Under the pieces are notes generated by a model. That model was not told where the DNA came from. It saw only the letters and a list, made by a program, of their open reading frames with translations, and ran no database searches. Source: Bacteroidales bacterium (lineage in GTDB: Bacteria; Bacteroidota; Bacteroidia; Bacteroidales; UBA4181). Taken from it: 15,797 nucleotides of DNA. The position numbers and the translations under genes are program-made. Shown here piece after piece: positions 7,634 through 15,780 of the stretch. Where the stretch lies: contig JAQVSH010000019.1 in NCBI GenBank assembly GCA_028700615.1, forward strand, positions 1-15,797. Reading direction: 5' to 3'. How positions within the stretch are numbered: position 1 is the first letter of the stretch; the number at the start of each line of letters is the position of its first letter.

Positions 7634-9139
7634 TTAGACATCGTTAGTTTTGGTTTCCTTCAGGATGACATCGTGGGCCCCGCCTTCAATGATGCTGGTC
7701 GATGATACCATAGTTATTTTGGCAAGTCTTTTCAGTTCGGAGATACTGGTAGCCCCGCAACTGCACATAGTGGATTTGATCTTACCCAGGGTAATGTTTA
7801 GGTTATCCTTGAGTTTACCGGCATAGGGAACATAACTGTCAACCCCTTCCTCAAATTTCAGGCTGTCGTTCCCTCCCATGTCGTAACGTTGCCAATTTCT
7901 TGCACGGTTAGAACCTTCTCCCCAGTATTCTTTCACGTAACTGCCTCCTAACATCAGTTTTTTAGTGGGGCTTTCATCAAAACGGGCAAAATATCTTCCC
8001 ATCATAAGAAAATCAGCACCCATCGCCAAAGCAAGCGCCATATGGTAATCCTGGACAATTCCTCCGTCAGAACAAATCGGAATATAAATGCCTTTTTCTT
8101 TATAATAGTCATCGCGGGCCTTGGCCACTTCGATCAACGCGGAGGCCTGGCCTCTTCCTATTCCTTTTTGTTCTCTGGTGATACAGATAGAACCACCTCC
8201 GATACCTACTTTGATAAAATCAGCGCCAGCCTCTGTCAGATATAAAAAGCCATCCTTATCCACCACATTTCCGGCTCCGATTTTAACCGTGTCGCCATAG
8301 TTATCCCGGACAAACTGAATGGTATCTTTCTGCCATTCTGAAAAACCGTCCGAAGAATCAATGCAAAGAACATCCACACCGGATTCCACTAATCTTGGAA
8401 TACGTTCTTTGTAATCTCTGGTATTGATACCGGCTCCCACCAGGAGTCTTTTATGGGAGTCTAATAATTCATTGGGATTATTTTGGTGACCGTCATAGTC
8501 TTTTCTGAAAACAAAATATCTCAGATGGTTGCTGTCATCTATGATCGGGAGCGTATTGAGTTTATTATCCCAAATTTTATCATTCGCCTCATCCAGACTA
8601 ATTCCAAACTTTCCGGTAATCAGTTTAGAGGAAGGCGTCATAAATTCTTTAATTTTTTTATTTTCATCGTCAATACCGGGACGATAATCTCTGCTTGTAA
8701 CCAAACCCAGCAAAACGCCATTAGAGGTTCCGTCATCGGTAATACCGATCGTGGAAAACCCTTTTCTTTGTTTTAAGGCAATTACATCCCGTAAGGTGTT
8801 TTCTGGCGTCAGGTTGGCATCACTGACCACAAACCCTGCTTTGTACTTTTTTACCCTCTTAACCATTTCGGCTTGATCCTGAATGGATTGAGAGCCAAAA
8901 ATAAAAGAAAGACCTCCGTTTCGGGCCAGAGCAATAGCCATATGGTCATCAGATACAGACTGCATAATGGCGGACACGAAAGGAATGTTTAATTTTATTT
9001 CAGGAATTTGTCCTTTTTTATGTTTTACCAGTGGTGTCTTCAGGCATATCTGATCAGGAATACATTCTTTTGTTGTTAATCCGGGGATCAATAAAAATTC
9101 ATTAAATGTTCTGGAAACGTCTTCAACAATCTGTGCCAT
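7634..9139 (-). CDS. guaB: IMP dehydrogenase, Tritrichomonas foetus-like type
   Basis: The 501-residue enzyme oxidises IMP to XMP with NAD+, the committed step of guanine nucleotide synthesis, in the cytoplasm. I place the start at 9139 (MAQIVEDVSRTFNEF), not at an in-frame ATG 66 nt upstream, because the shorter form matches the family N terminus. A (beta/alpha)8 barrel is interrupted by a paired CBS segment at about 100-215. The catalytic loop reads GGGSICITREQKGIGRGQ with Cys319. Asp261, Arg241, Arg382, Glu431 and a C-terminal Glu485-Gly486-Gly487 (potassium site) fall at the same numbers I recall for T. foetus IMPDH (503 residues), including the unusual Glu431 where most IMPDHs have Gln. 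It is therefore not the common GPGSICTTR type. It is monocistronic and divergent from the 9385 operon. Confidence 0.93.
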   Translation of the reverse strand: MAQIVEDVSRTFNEFLLIPGLTTKECIPDQICLKTPLVKHKKGQIPEIKLNIPFVSAIMQSVSDDHMAIALARNGGLSFIFGSQSIQDQAEMVKRVKKYKAGFVVSDANLTPENTLRDVIALKQRKGFSTIGITDDGTSNGVLLGLVTSRDYRPGIDDENKKIKEFMTPSSKLITGKFGISLDEANDKIWDNKLNTLPIIDDSNHLRYFVFRKDYDGHQNNPNELLDSHKRLLVGAGINTRDYKERIPRLVESGVDVLCIDSSDGFSEWQKDTIQFVRDNYGDTVKIGAGNVVDKDGFLYLTEAGADFIKVGIGGGSICITREQKGIGRGQASALIEVAKARDDYYKEKGIYIPICSDGGIVQDYHMALALAMGADFLMMGRYFARFDESPTKKLMLGGSYVKEYWGEGSNRARNWQRYDMGGNDSLKFEEGVDSYVPYAGKLKDNLNITLGKIKSTMCSCGATSISELKRLAKITMVSSTSIIEGGAHDVILKETKTNDV

Positions 9140-9180
9140 AATAAGGATATTTCGGTGAAATGCCCAAATGAAGTGGTAAT

Positions 9181-9198
9181 GCCGGGAACCTTCCCGGC
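9181..9198. repeat. GC-rich inverted repeat in the IMP dehydrogenase leader
   Basis: GCCGGGAA (9181-9188) and TTCCCGGC (9191-9198) form an 8-bp perfect inverted repeat separated by CC, in otherwise AT-rich DNA. It lies 41-59 nt upstream of the IMP dehydrogenase ATG and directly downstream of the candidate -7 element at 9203-9210, at about the transcription start. It has no T run, so it is not a terminator. It could be an operator or a 5' mRNA hairpin. Confidence 0.6.
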
Positions 9199-9202
9199 GG
9201 CG

Positions 9203-9210
9203 CAAATTTA
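9203..9210 (-). promoter_or_regulatory. Candidate -7 promoter element for IMP dehydrogenase
   Basis: The minus strand reads TAAATTTG, a full TAnnTTTG match and the same octamer as in front of the tRNAs. It would give a 5' leader of about 55-60 nt. No -33 TTG is seen at the usual distance. Confidence 0.45.
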
Positions 9211-9270
9211 CACTTTTTTTCTTTTATTTTACTTGTATACATTGAGCCATATCCGAAGAATTTAAGGATT

Positions 9271-9296
9271 TTGCTATGTAATTCAATATAATTTTG
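9271..9296 (+). promoter_or_regulatory. Candidate promoter of the three-gene envelope operon
   Basis: TAATTTTG at 9289-9296 matches TAnnTTTG, with TTG at 9271-9273 upstream. The 15-nt gap between them is shorter than usual for the Bacteroidota -33/-7 pair. It would give a leader of about 80 nt before the ATG at 9385. The remaining intergenic DNA (9211-9384) is AT-rich and shows nothing else I can support. Confidence 0.4.
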
Positions 9297-9384
9297 ATTC
9301 TGAAAAGAAAGAAAAATAAAGTCAGATAACAACAAAATCATAGAATTAAACTATCTTTATAATAGTCCTGCCATCAAAAGAATT

Positions 9385-10692
9385 ATGAAAACAATAAATA
9401 TTTTCTTTATTCTCTGTGGGGTTTGTATCCTGATGCAGGAATCGCTTCTGGCACAATCTGCCATTGGGCAGCTTGAGGCGATGACGGGAACAACGATTGA
9501 CCGCGGAACCAGCGGCACAAATTATAGCTACAATTCCGGATCCTCTTCTTCCGAATACGGTGGTTATACGATTGTAGACAAGATAGCTGACAAAATAGCT
9601 GCAGCGATCGAAAAAAGACAAGCAAAAGTAAATAGTGCTGAATTTATCAAAAAAAAGGCCGACAAAAAGAATGCCCGGGAAAGTGCTGCTTATGCCAGAG
9701 AAAGAGCGAGAGAAAATGCCAGAAATGAGGTTATCATGGAAAAAACCAGAAAGCAGTTTGCCCCAAAGCGAGAAAAAATTAATGCATTGGTGGGAAATAC
9801 AGTGCAAAAGACAACTGCATCGGCTCGTGTTTATTTTTCTCCGGACAGCGGGAAGTCTATAGGCGCCTCTTCTATTCCTGCCTCCTTGCAGAAAATCGGG
9901 GGGCTTACAAGGCAAGAATGGCTGCTGGCCAGAAATTGTCAGAAAGAAATAGATTTTATCACCAAAACCTGGCCGGTTCCGGGAAAAGATATAGCCAGAC
10001 TGGATTCTCTTTTAGCCAAAAGAAACAGTCTCTGGCAGAAAGCCGTCAGTGTTCCCGGTTTGACTGCATATGAACGGGAAAAACTCAGATTGAAACTTTA
10101 TACGGATGAGGTCTACGCAAATCTTTCGCAAATGCCAACCCTTCCTGCAGACAGAGTTTCGGAATGGAAAAAAATTCCGCCTCTTCCGGAGTATGGAGAA
10201 GAAAGTGCCGCCACGCCTGAACAAAAGAATAGAATCAATAGTCATTCTATAGCGACCGCGATGATGAGCGAAATGATCGCAGACAAAACCGTAGATATGA
10301 TAGAAGAGGCAGCGGGAGATGCTACTGAAGACGCTTTGGGTAAAACAGTTGGCGGAAAATTCGGGAATGTGCTGGAAGTTGCAAAAATCGCATACAGTAG
10401 TTCTAAAGACGGAGCTGCAGCGGGAATTTCCGAAGTGATAGAACTTTCGATCTCAAAAATTGGCAGCCCTCAGGCTGACATGGCCATTGAAGGAGGACGA
10501 CATTATTCAAACTATACTCAGCAGGTTTTTACCCGATTTATCGGGGAGGTTAATAAATTCAATGCTTCTATGGGTATTCCCGATCGGGTGGATGCCGAAG
10601 ATTTTTTTAAAAATCTCAAAGAAAAGGCTTCTCTGGGTCAGCAATCTGTAATGGAATTTATCCAATGGCCTCATGAAGATAAAGAAGAATAG
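9385..10692 (+). CDS. Exported coiled-coil protein of unknown family
   Basis: I do not recognise this 435-residue protein. It begins with a signal peptide (hydrophobic residues 5-15, probable cleavage after LLAQ at 24). Next comes a Ser/Gly/Tyr-rich linker (about 34-61), then a strongly charged Lys/Arg/Glu/Ala segment at about 62-130 (repeated ARERARENARNE-like pattern) that should form a long helix or coiled coil. The middle (about 165-265) is mixed helical with several Trp/Pro motifs. The C-terminal third has an Ala/Gly-rich stretch at about 287-350 (DKTVDMIEEAAGDATEDALGK, then GGKFGNVLEV and KDGAAAGISEV) that may be an amphipathic helical hairpin. No catalytic motif, lipobox or long membrane helix is present. 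It is first in the operon, and its last 20 nt overlap the next gene, so a joint function with the ankyrin and WD40 proteins is likely by inference. Confidence 0.8.
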   Translation: MKTINIFFILCGVCILMQESLLAQSAIGQLEAMTGTTIDRGTSGTNYSYNSGSSSSEYGGYTIVDKIADKIAAAIEKRQAKVNSAEFIKKKADKKNARESAAYARERARENARNEVIMEKTRKQFAPKREKINALVGNTVQKTTASARVYFSPDSGKSIGASSIPASLQKIGGLTRQEWLLARNCQKEIDFITKTWPVPGKDIARLDSLLAKRNSLWQKAVSVPGLTAYEREKLRLKLYTDEVYANLSQMPTLPADRVSEWKKIPPLPEYGEESAATPEQKNRINSHSIATAMMSEMIADKTVDMIEEAAGDATEDALGKTVGGKFGNVLEVAKIAYSSSKDGAAAGISEVIELSISKIGSPQADMAIEGGRHYSNYTQQVFTRFIGEVNKFNASMGIPDRVDAEDFFKNLKEKASLGQQSVMEFIQWPHEDKEE

Positions 10693-13210
10693 TATGATCA
10701 TTGTCCTGCTGACAGGACTTTTACTTCCGGTAATTTCCAGTGCTCAGGAGGCACAAAAATTTTTACCGGGGACATCTCTGATTTTACCTGCAGCATCTAA
10801 TGTGAATATTCGATGGATTTTCCCTCCTTTGCCTTCATCTACTGCAGAAAAAATTATTTCTCCATATAAAGACATGAACTTTTCGGTAGATGAAACGGGC
10901 CAACCCTGGATTGGAGATCATGATTACAGGGTAATAAATCTTTTCAGCCGTTTTCATGTTGCGTTATCTTCATCATATCGGGAAATGCTTCATCTGGATA
11001 ACGGAGCGCTTTTTTTTACATCCGGAGATAATTTCGGTTTTATGTTACCGGATGATAAACTAGTCACCAATTCACAAGGACTTCCTGTAATTCCTTTTCA
11101 AGCATTATCTTCTCTTCCGTTGCCCGGAAGCCGTATGTATAAAGGATCGGGAGATTGCCTTTATTTTGCGGGATTCAATTCCAAAACAAAACAAAATGAG
11201 GTGTATTTATTAAAACGCGAAGAAATTGCAAATTCATATTCAGGGTCAAAAACGATTAAAGGGTATAAGAAAATTTTCTCTACTCCTGCAACTATCAAAG
11301 CGGTTACCGGAGATGGAATTCTAACGTATATATCTCTTGGGAATATAATTGTTCAGGTTTCAGCCCAAAACGGCGAAATTTCCAGGGTCTCTCTTTTCCC
11401 GACCCAAGAGGTAGAAGAGTTGGTATACAGCCCGTTAACCGGTCTGATATACTCCACCCCATTCCGAATCGGATATTGGGGAGATAACGGATCTCTCGAA
11501 TTTTTGGACACTACGCCTCACCAGATTTTTCTTCAAAAAGACACCTTGTATGTACTTTATAAGGAAACACTTGGTGTTTTGGCCTTTGAAAACATTTCTG
11601 ACCTAAAGAAATCCAATCTTTTATTGGATAAGGTGATTCCGAACACATCAAAAGAATTCCGTCTTGCCTCAGAGCTCCGATTTTTTGAATATGGTCCTCC
11701 GGACTATGAAGGAAAATCTTATGAAACCTTCTTTATCAGGGATTCCTCAAGATATATTTGTTGCCACACGGAGTTTGAAAATTTAAAAATCAATGAAAAT
11801 CAACAACATGCTATTAATGCACTGTGGTACAATGACGCGGGTTATCTGGTAAAGAATGAAACTCAATTATTGCATTTTGAACCGGGAAGTTCTGTGGAAT
11901 CCTTACTTTTTTCATACGGAAATGAAACATACGGAACTATTTATCCCGGGACTTATACCGTAAAAATTATGGCAGACGGAGGTCTGATTTCTGAAGGGCA
12001 GTATACGGTATCCGGTTTAGTCAACTGTTTTGAAGCTATTGATTACCACGATCCTGTGCGGCTAAAATGGCTTCTCAATGAAATCAAGGTCAACCCAAAT
12101 GTCCTATATGAAAAGGGAAATATTCCTCTTTTACATTATGCGGTATATTATGGTACAGTGGAAGATATGCGCATTATATTGGATGCAGGGGCTGATATTA
12201 ATTACAGAACAGAAAGCGGTAAAAGTGCTCTCTTTTACACCGGAGATAGATCCATAGACAATGGAACTGAAAAGGCCAGACTTTTACTGGACAGGGGCTG
12301 TAATGTAAACCAAACGGATTTCAAAAGCCAGTCTCCCCTGTTTTATATTACAGCAACTCCCGGCAAACAGAATACGGAATTAATAAAACTCCTTTTGGAA
12401 CGGGGTGCAGATGTGAATGTCAAAAATTTTGACCAAGAGACTCCTTTGACCTATTTTGCCGCGCATAGTTTTTTTTATGGGGTAAATACGGAATTAGTGG
12501 AAGCCTTTCTTATACATCGGGCAAAATCGGCCAATGACAATCAGGATTTTTATTCCCGGTTATTTATAAAAATGCTGGAATCCGATCCACAACCCGCCTA
12601 TGCTGATCTGTTGATCCGATACGGGCTTAATCCGGCAATTCCCTTTGCAAATTATTCTCTATTATTTCGGACACTGAATCTATATCTGCAGAATATTTCC
12701 TCCTATAATATTGAAAAAGCGCTTAAGATCAAAGAAACAGCTCAGGTTCTACTCAAATACTACAATGCTCCTCTTCCTCCTGCAGAAAGATATATTCTTT
12801 TACAGGGAGATATATATTCATGGATAAACCTGGAATTTTTAATTTCTTCCATTCAACCCGAACAGGATCTGCTGCTTAGAGCTTTAAAAATTGACTATAA
12901 TCCATTACAGGCTTTTGTCATTTCCAATCTGATCAGCACAGTCGGAAATACCATTGAAAAAGCAATCTATCCATCAGATTTGGATGAAGCCTGGAGTATT
13001 TTAAGACAGGCCCGGCAGATTGCAGAACTGATTCCGGAACATCAGTGGCCGGAAATGTACTTCTATGCTGCTATCCTTGAAAATCACAAAGAAATGTATG
13101 CTGTCGCAGAGGCTGATTTAAAAAAATATTTTTCCTTAATTCCTGAAAATTCGATAACAGCAGAGATGAGCCAATTTATGAATGAATTACAAATAAAAAA
13201 CAGGCCCTGA
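10673..13210 (+). CDS. Secreted ankyrin-repeat protein with Ig-like segment
   Basis: The 845-residue protein starts at 10673, where the lysine-rich MKIKKNSM plus residues 9-24 (cut after SSAQ) make a good signal peptide; the inner ATG at 10694 would lose the charged n-region. Residues about 30-320 are beta-rich and propeller-like without a named family. About 360-446 resembles an Ig-like beta sandwich ending in the YPGTYTVKIMADGG / GQYTVSG pattern. Five or six ankyrin repeats follow at about 451-658, clearest at 484-512 (PLLHYAVYYG, AGADIN), 515-547, 552-584 (ERGADVNVKN) and 587-620. The C-terminal 690-845 is helical and TPR-like. Ankyrin and TPR arrays bind other proteins, and no enzyme motif is seen. 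The start overlaps the previous gene by 20 nt and the stop is 2 nt from the next start, so translation is probably coupled. Confidence 0.85.
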   Translation: MKIKKNSMIIVLLTGLLLPVISSAQEAQKFLPGTSLILPAASNVNIRWIFPPLPSSTAEKIISPYKDMNFSVDETGQPWIGDHDYRVINLFSRFHVALSSSYREMLHLDNGALFFTSGDNFGFMLPDDKLVTNSQGLPVIPFQALSSLPLPGSRMYKGSGDCLYFAGFNSKTKQNEVYLLKREEIANSYSGSKTIKGYKKIFSTPATIKAVTGDGILTYISLGNIIVQVSAQNGEISRVSLFPTQEVEELVYSPLTGLIYSTPFRIGYWGDNGSLEFLDTTPHQIFLQKDTLYVLYKETLGVLAFENISDLKKSNLLLDKVIPNTSKEFRLASELRFFEYGPPDYEGKSYETFFIRDSSRYICCHTEFENLKINENQQHAINALWYNDAGYLVKNETQLLHFEPGSSVESLLFSYGNETYGTIYPGTYTVKIMADGGLISEGQYTVSGLVNCFEAIDYHDPVRLKWLLNEIKVNPNVLYEKGNIPLLHYAVYYGTVEDMRIILDAGADINYRTESGKSALFYTGDRSIDNGTEKARLLLDRGCNVNQTDFKSQSPLFYITATPGKQNTELIKLLLERGADVNVKNFDQETPLTYFAAHSFFYGVNTELVEAFLIHRAKSANDNQDFYSRLFIKMLESDPQPAYADLLIRYGLNPAIPFANYSLLFRTLNLYLQNISSYNIEKALKIKETAQVLLKYYNAPLPPAERYILLQGDIYSWINLEFLISSIQPEQDLLLRALKIDYNPLQAFVISNLISTVGNTIEKAIYPSDLDEAWSILRQARQIAELIPEHQWPEMYFYAAILENHKEMYAVAEADLKKYFSLIPENSITAEMSQFMNELQIKNRP

Positions 13211-13212
13211 GT

Positions 13213-15780
13213 ATGCAAAAGCGATCCGGAATTTTGAATTGCAAAAACAGATTATTTCTGCTTTTAATGGGAATTCTGTTATTCTCATTAAATCAGGAGG
13301 TTTTTTCTTATACTCCGGAAAGAAATCTTTCTGCCCCAAGGCCATCCACTCCTCCGGTAACTCCATTGCCTCCCTCCGCTTCACAACGGGTTGATGAACA
13401 GGAAATTGAAACAGAATACAATGAAGAAACAAATACTCCGGAAGATTATACTACCAACATTTTTTCAGAGACTACAGAAGAGGAAATTTCTTCAGAAACC
13501 GGACAGCAATTTCAAATATTTGTACAAACCGGACACACAGCAACGCCTGTAACTGTGGCTTATTCTCCCGATGGCAGTTATATTCTCTCCGGAGGTCGTG
13601 ACAAAAAGCTAATTCTTTGGGATGCATGGCGATATACTCAATTAAAAACCATAGGAATACCTGAAGAGTCCTTGACTTCCGTGGCTTTCAGCCCTGATGG
13701 TTATTATACTTTATCTGCCATCGAAAGTCCAAATATGAATATTAAACTTTGGGAGATAAACTCAGGAACCCTGATCCGTACCTTTTCAGGAGAAAATAAT
13801 CTTGTATACTCGGTAGCTTTCAGCCCTGACGGTATGCATTTTGCCTCCGGAGGAGCCGATAACCGGGTACTCTGGTGGAGCATTGAACAGGAAATCCCGT
13901 TGATGGAGATGAATGGGCATGAGGGTTGGGTCAGATGTGTTTCCATCAGCCCTGACGGTCGCTATATTCTTTCCGGAAGTGATGATAAAACGCTAAAAAT
14001 CTGGAGTACAGAATCGGGAAAAGAACTTAAAACATTCAGAGGGCACACGGAAGGAATTATAGATGCAGCCTTTTCTCCGGACGGAAAAACAATTATTTCT
14101 GTTTCTGTTTCGGAGTCTCCCAAAATGTGGGATATAAATACCGGATATGAGATTAAATCTTTTGAAGTAAATTCGGCTACATCCGTCGCGTTCAGTCCAA
14201 ACGGTCAGTATGTAGTGTTTGGGGAAGTGGGAAATATTGAGCTCTGGGGTCTGCCTGAAGGGAAAAAACTCAAAAGTTTTGGAAAAGCAAATACACTGTA
14301 TAATGACGTAACCTTTAGTCCTGATGGTACCGGGATTGTCACAACCTCTGATGACAATGCGTTAAAATTTTGGGAAATACCTTCCGGCAAAGCAATCGCA
14401 TCGGCAGGAGGATTGTTAAGACCCATTTCAGCAGTATCTGTAAGCCCTGATGGCGGTAAACTTATCATTGGTCAGGATTATGGAGATTTATCTATCTGGG
14501 ATCTGAATTCCGGACAACAAATCAGTAAAATTTCCGGCGGCATAAGTATTGGTGATGTTCACATCAACTCCGGAGGTACCAGAGCATTTGCCGGAGGCTG
14601 GGACCAGTTTGATTATAAATCAGGAATTAAAGTCTGGGAAGTATCTACCGGTCAGGAATCGGGAAAATATCAAAAAGAATCTTCTCACTGGGTTCAATCG
14701 TTGTCTCTGACAACAGATGAAAAAACGCTTCTATGGAGTTGCGGTCCGGATCTCTTTGTTACCAATTTAACAGATAATCACGAGAGAACGCTCAAAGCCG
14801 GGGACGATGAAATCATCTCTTCTCAAATTGGAAATAACGGATTGTATGCTCTTTCTTCCAATATAAGAAACACCTATCTATGGAATATTCAGGAAGGGAA
14901 ACTGATAAAAACATTGGAGGGGGATTGGAAGGGAACTCTGAGTGAAGATGGAGAAACCGCCGTTTTAGTCCGCGAAGACAGCAGACAAAACAATCTCAGG
15001 GTCGTATACTGGAGCCTTTCCGAAAACCGTGAGGTGAGAAATTTTCCAGTCGGATTCAGTGTGGTTCTTCCGGCAGAACCGGATTCCTACCAGTACAGAT
15101 CCCTCGAAAAAATTGCATTAAGCCCTGACGGCAAGACGCTGGCATGGTCATCAGGATCAAATATATATCTATACAACATAGAAACCGGTGAAAAAATAAA
15201 AAAAATGCCGGGACACCTGAACTCCATCACATCCCTCGGTTTCAGCCCAAATGGACTTTTTGTTTATTCCGGCAGCCTGGATGGGACTACGCGTCTATGG
15301 AGCACAGCAAACGGAAAGGAAATTATTCAGTTTCTGAACTTTGATTCATCTGAATGGGTGGCATTGACCCCCCAGGGTTATTATACCGCTTCTGAAAACG
15401 GAGCTGAAAATTTAAAAATCAGCATGGAAGGTATGGCTTTCCCGGTCAAACCTATTGAACATCTTTTCAATTCTCCGGAAATAGTACAATCTGCCTTATC
15501 GGGAGAAGAAATACTTATGGGTGAAAACGCTTCTGACATCTATACTTTGATAAATGAAAGAAACTATAATCCTCCTTTTTTTATGTTGGGACTGGTTGAA
15601 TTCATCCTCATAGTCCTGATAATTTTCGGATTTCCGTTTTTAATTGCTATTATTGACGTCTTAAGAAGCGAATTTGTCAACGAAAATAAACAGATCTGGT
15701 TGCTGGTGGTAGTATTTCTTCCCCTGATAGGACCGGTTCTGTACTTTTTTATCGGACGCAAACAAAAAATCAGAAATTAA
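13213..15780 (+). CDS. WD40 double-propeller protein with PLDc_N-type membrane anchor
   Basis: The 855-residue protein opens with a signal peptide or anchor (charged n-region, hydrophobic 14-26, possible cleavage after VFS at 32). A Pro- then Glu/Thr-rich disordered linker follows (about 41-98). About 14 WD40 blades are visible from the recurring SPDG...LW(D/E)I pattern. Blades 1-7 span about 107-387 (for example LILWD, IKLWEI, LKIWS, LKFWEI) and blades 8-14 about 404-696 (LSIWDL, IKVWEV, TYLWNI, TRLWS), consistent with two seven-bladed propellers. Residues 713-760 (EWVALTPQGYYTAS...) resemble the tail seen after WD40 arrays in WD40-caspase proteins. The end (about 789-850) has two hydrophobic helices with the PLDc_N signature FLPLIGPVLYFFIGRK, but no phospholipase HKD motif follows. 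It is last of the three genes, 2 nt after the ankyrin gene. Confidence 0.9.
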   Translation: MQKRSGILNCKNRLFLLLMGILLFSLNQEVFSYTPERNLSAPRPSTPPVTPLPPSASQRVDEQEIETEYNEETNTPEDYTTNIFSETTEEEISSETGQQFQIFVQTGHTATPVTVAYSPDGSYILSGGRDKKLILWDAWRYTQLKTIGIPEESLTSVAFSPDGYYTLSAIESPNMNIKLWEINSGTLIRTFSGENNLVYSVAFSPDGMHFASGGADNRVLWWSIEQEIPLMEMNGHEGWVRCVSISPDGRYILSGSDDKTLKIWSTESGKELKTFRGHTEGIIDAAFSPDGKTIISVSVSESPKMWDINTGYEIKSFEVNSATSVAFSPNGQYVVFGEVGNIELWGLPEGKKLKSFGKANTLYNDVTFSPDGTGIVTTSDDNALKFWEIPSGKAIASAGGLLRPISAVSVSPDGGKLIIGQDYGDLSIWDLNSGQQISKISGGISIGDVHINSGGTRAFAGGWDQFDYKSGIKVWEVSTGQESGKYQKESSHWVQSLSLTTDEKTLLWSCGPDLFVTNLTDNHERTLKAGDDEIISSQIGNNGLYALSSNIRNTYLWNIQEGKLIKTLEGDWKGTLSEDGETAVLVREDSRQNNLRVVYWSLSENREVRNFPVGFSVVLPAEPDSYQYRSLEKIALSPDGKTLAWSSGSNIYLYNIETGEKIKKMPGHLNSITSLGFSPNGLFVYSGSLDGTTRLWSTANGKEIIQFLNFDSSEWVALTPQGYYTASENGAENLKISMEGMAFPVKPIEHLFNSPEIVQSALSGEEILMGENASDIYTLINERNYNPPFFMLGLVEFILIVLIIFGFPFLIAIIDVLRSEFVNENKQIWLLVVVFLPLIGPVLYFFIGRKQKIRN

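Noticed and set aside
9140..9205. Extended N terminus for IMP dehydrogenase
   Set aside because: The extra 22 residues run through the GC-rich inverted repeat and are not seen in the family; the ATG at 9139 fits the known N terminus and residue numbering.
13557..15310. DNA-level tandem repeats in the WD40 gene
   Set aside because: Repeated fragments such as TTCAGCCCTGATGG reflect the SPDG codons of the WD40 blades and are too diverged to be a separate repeat element.
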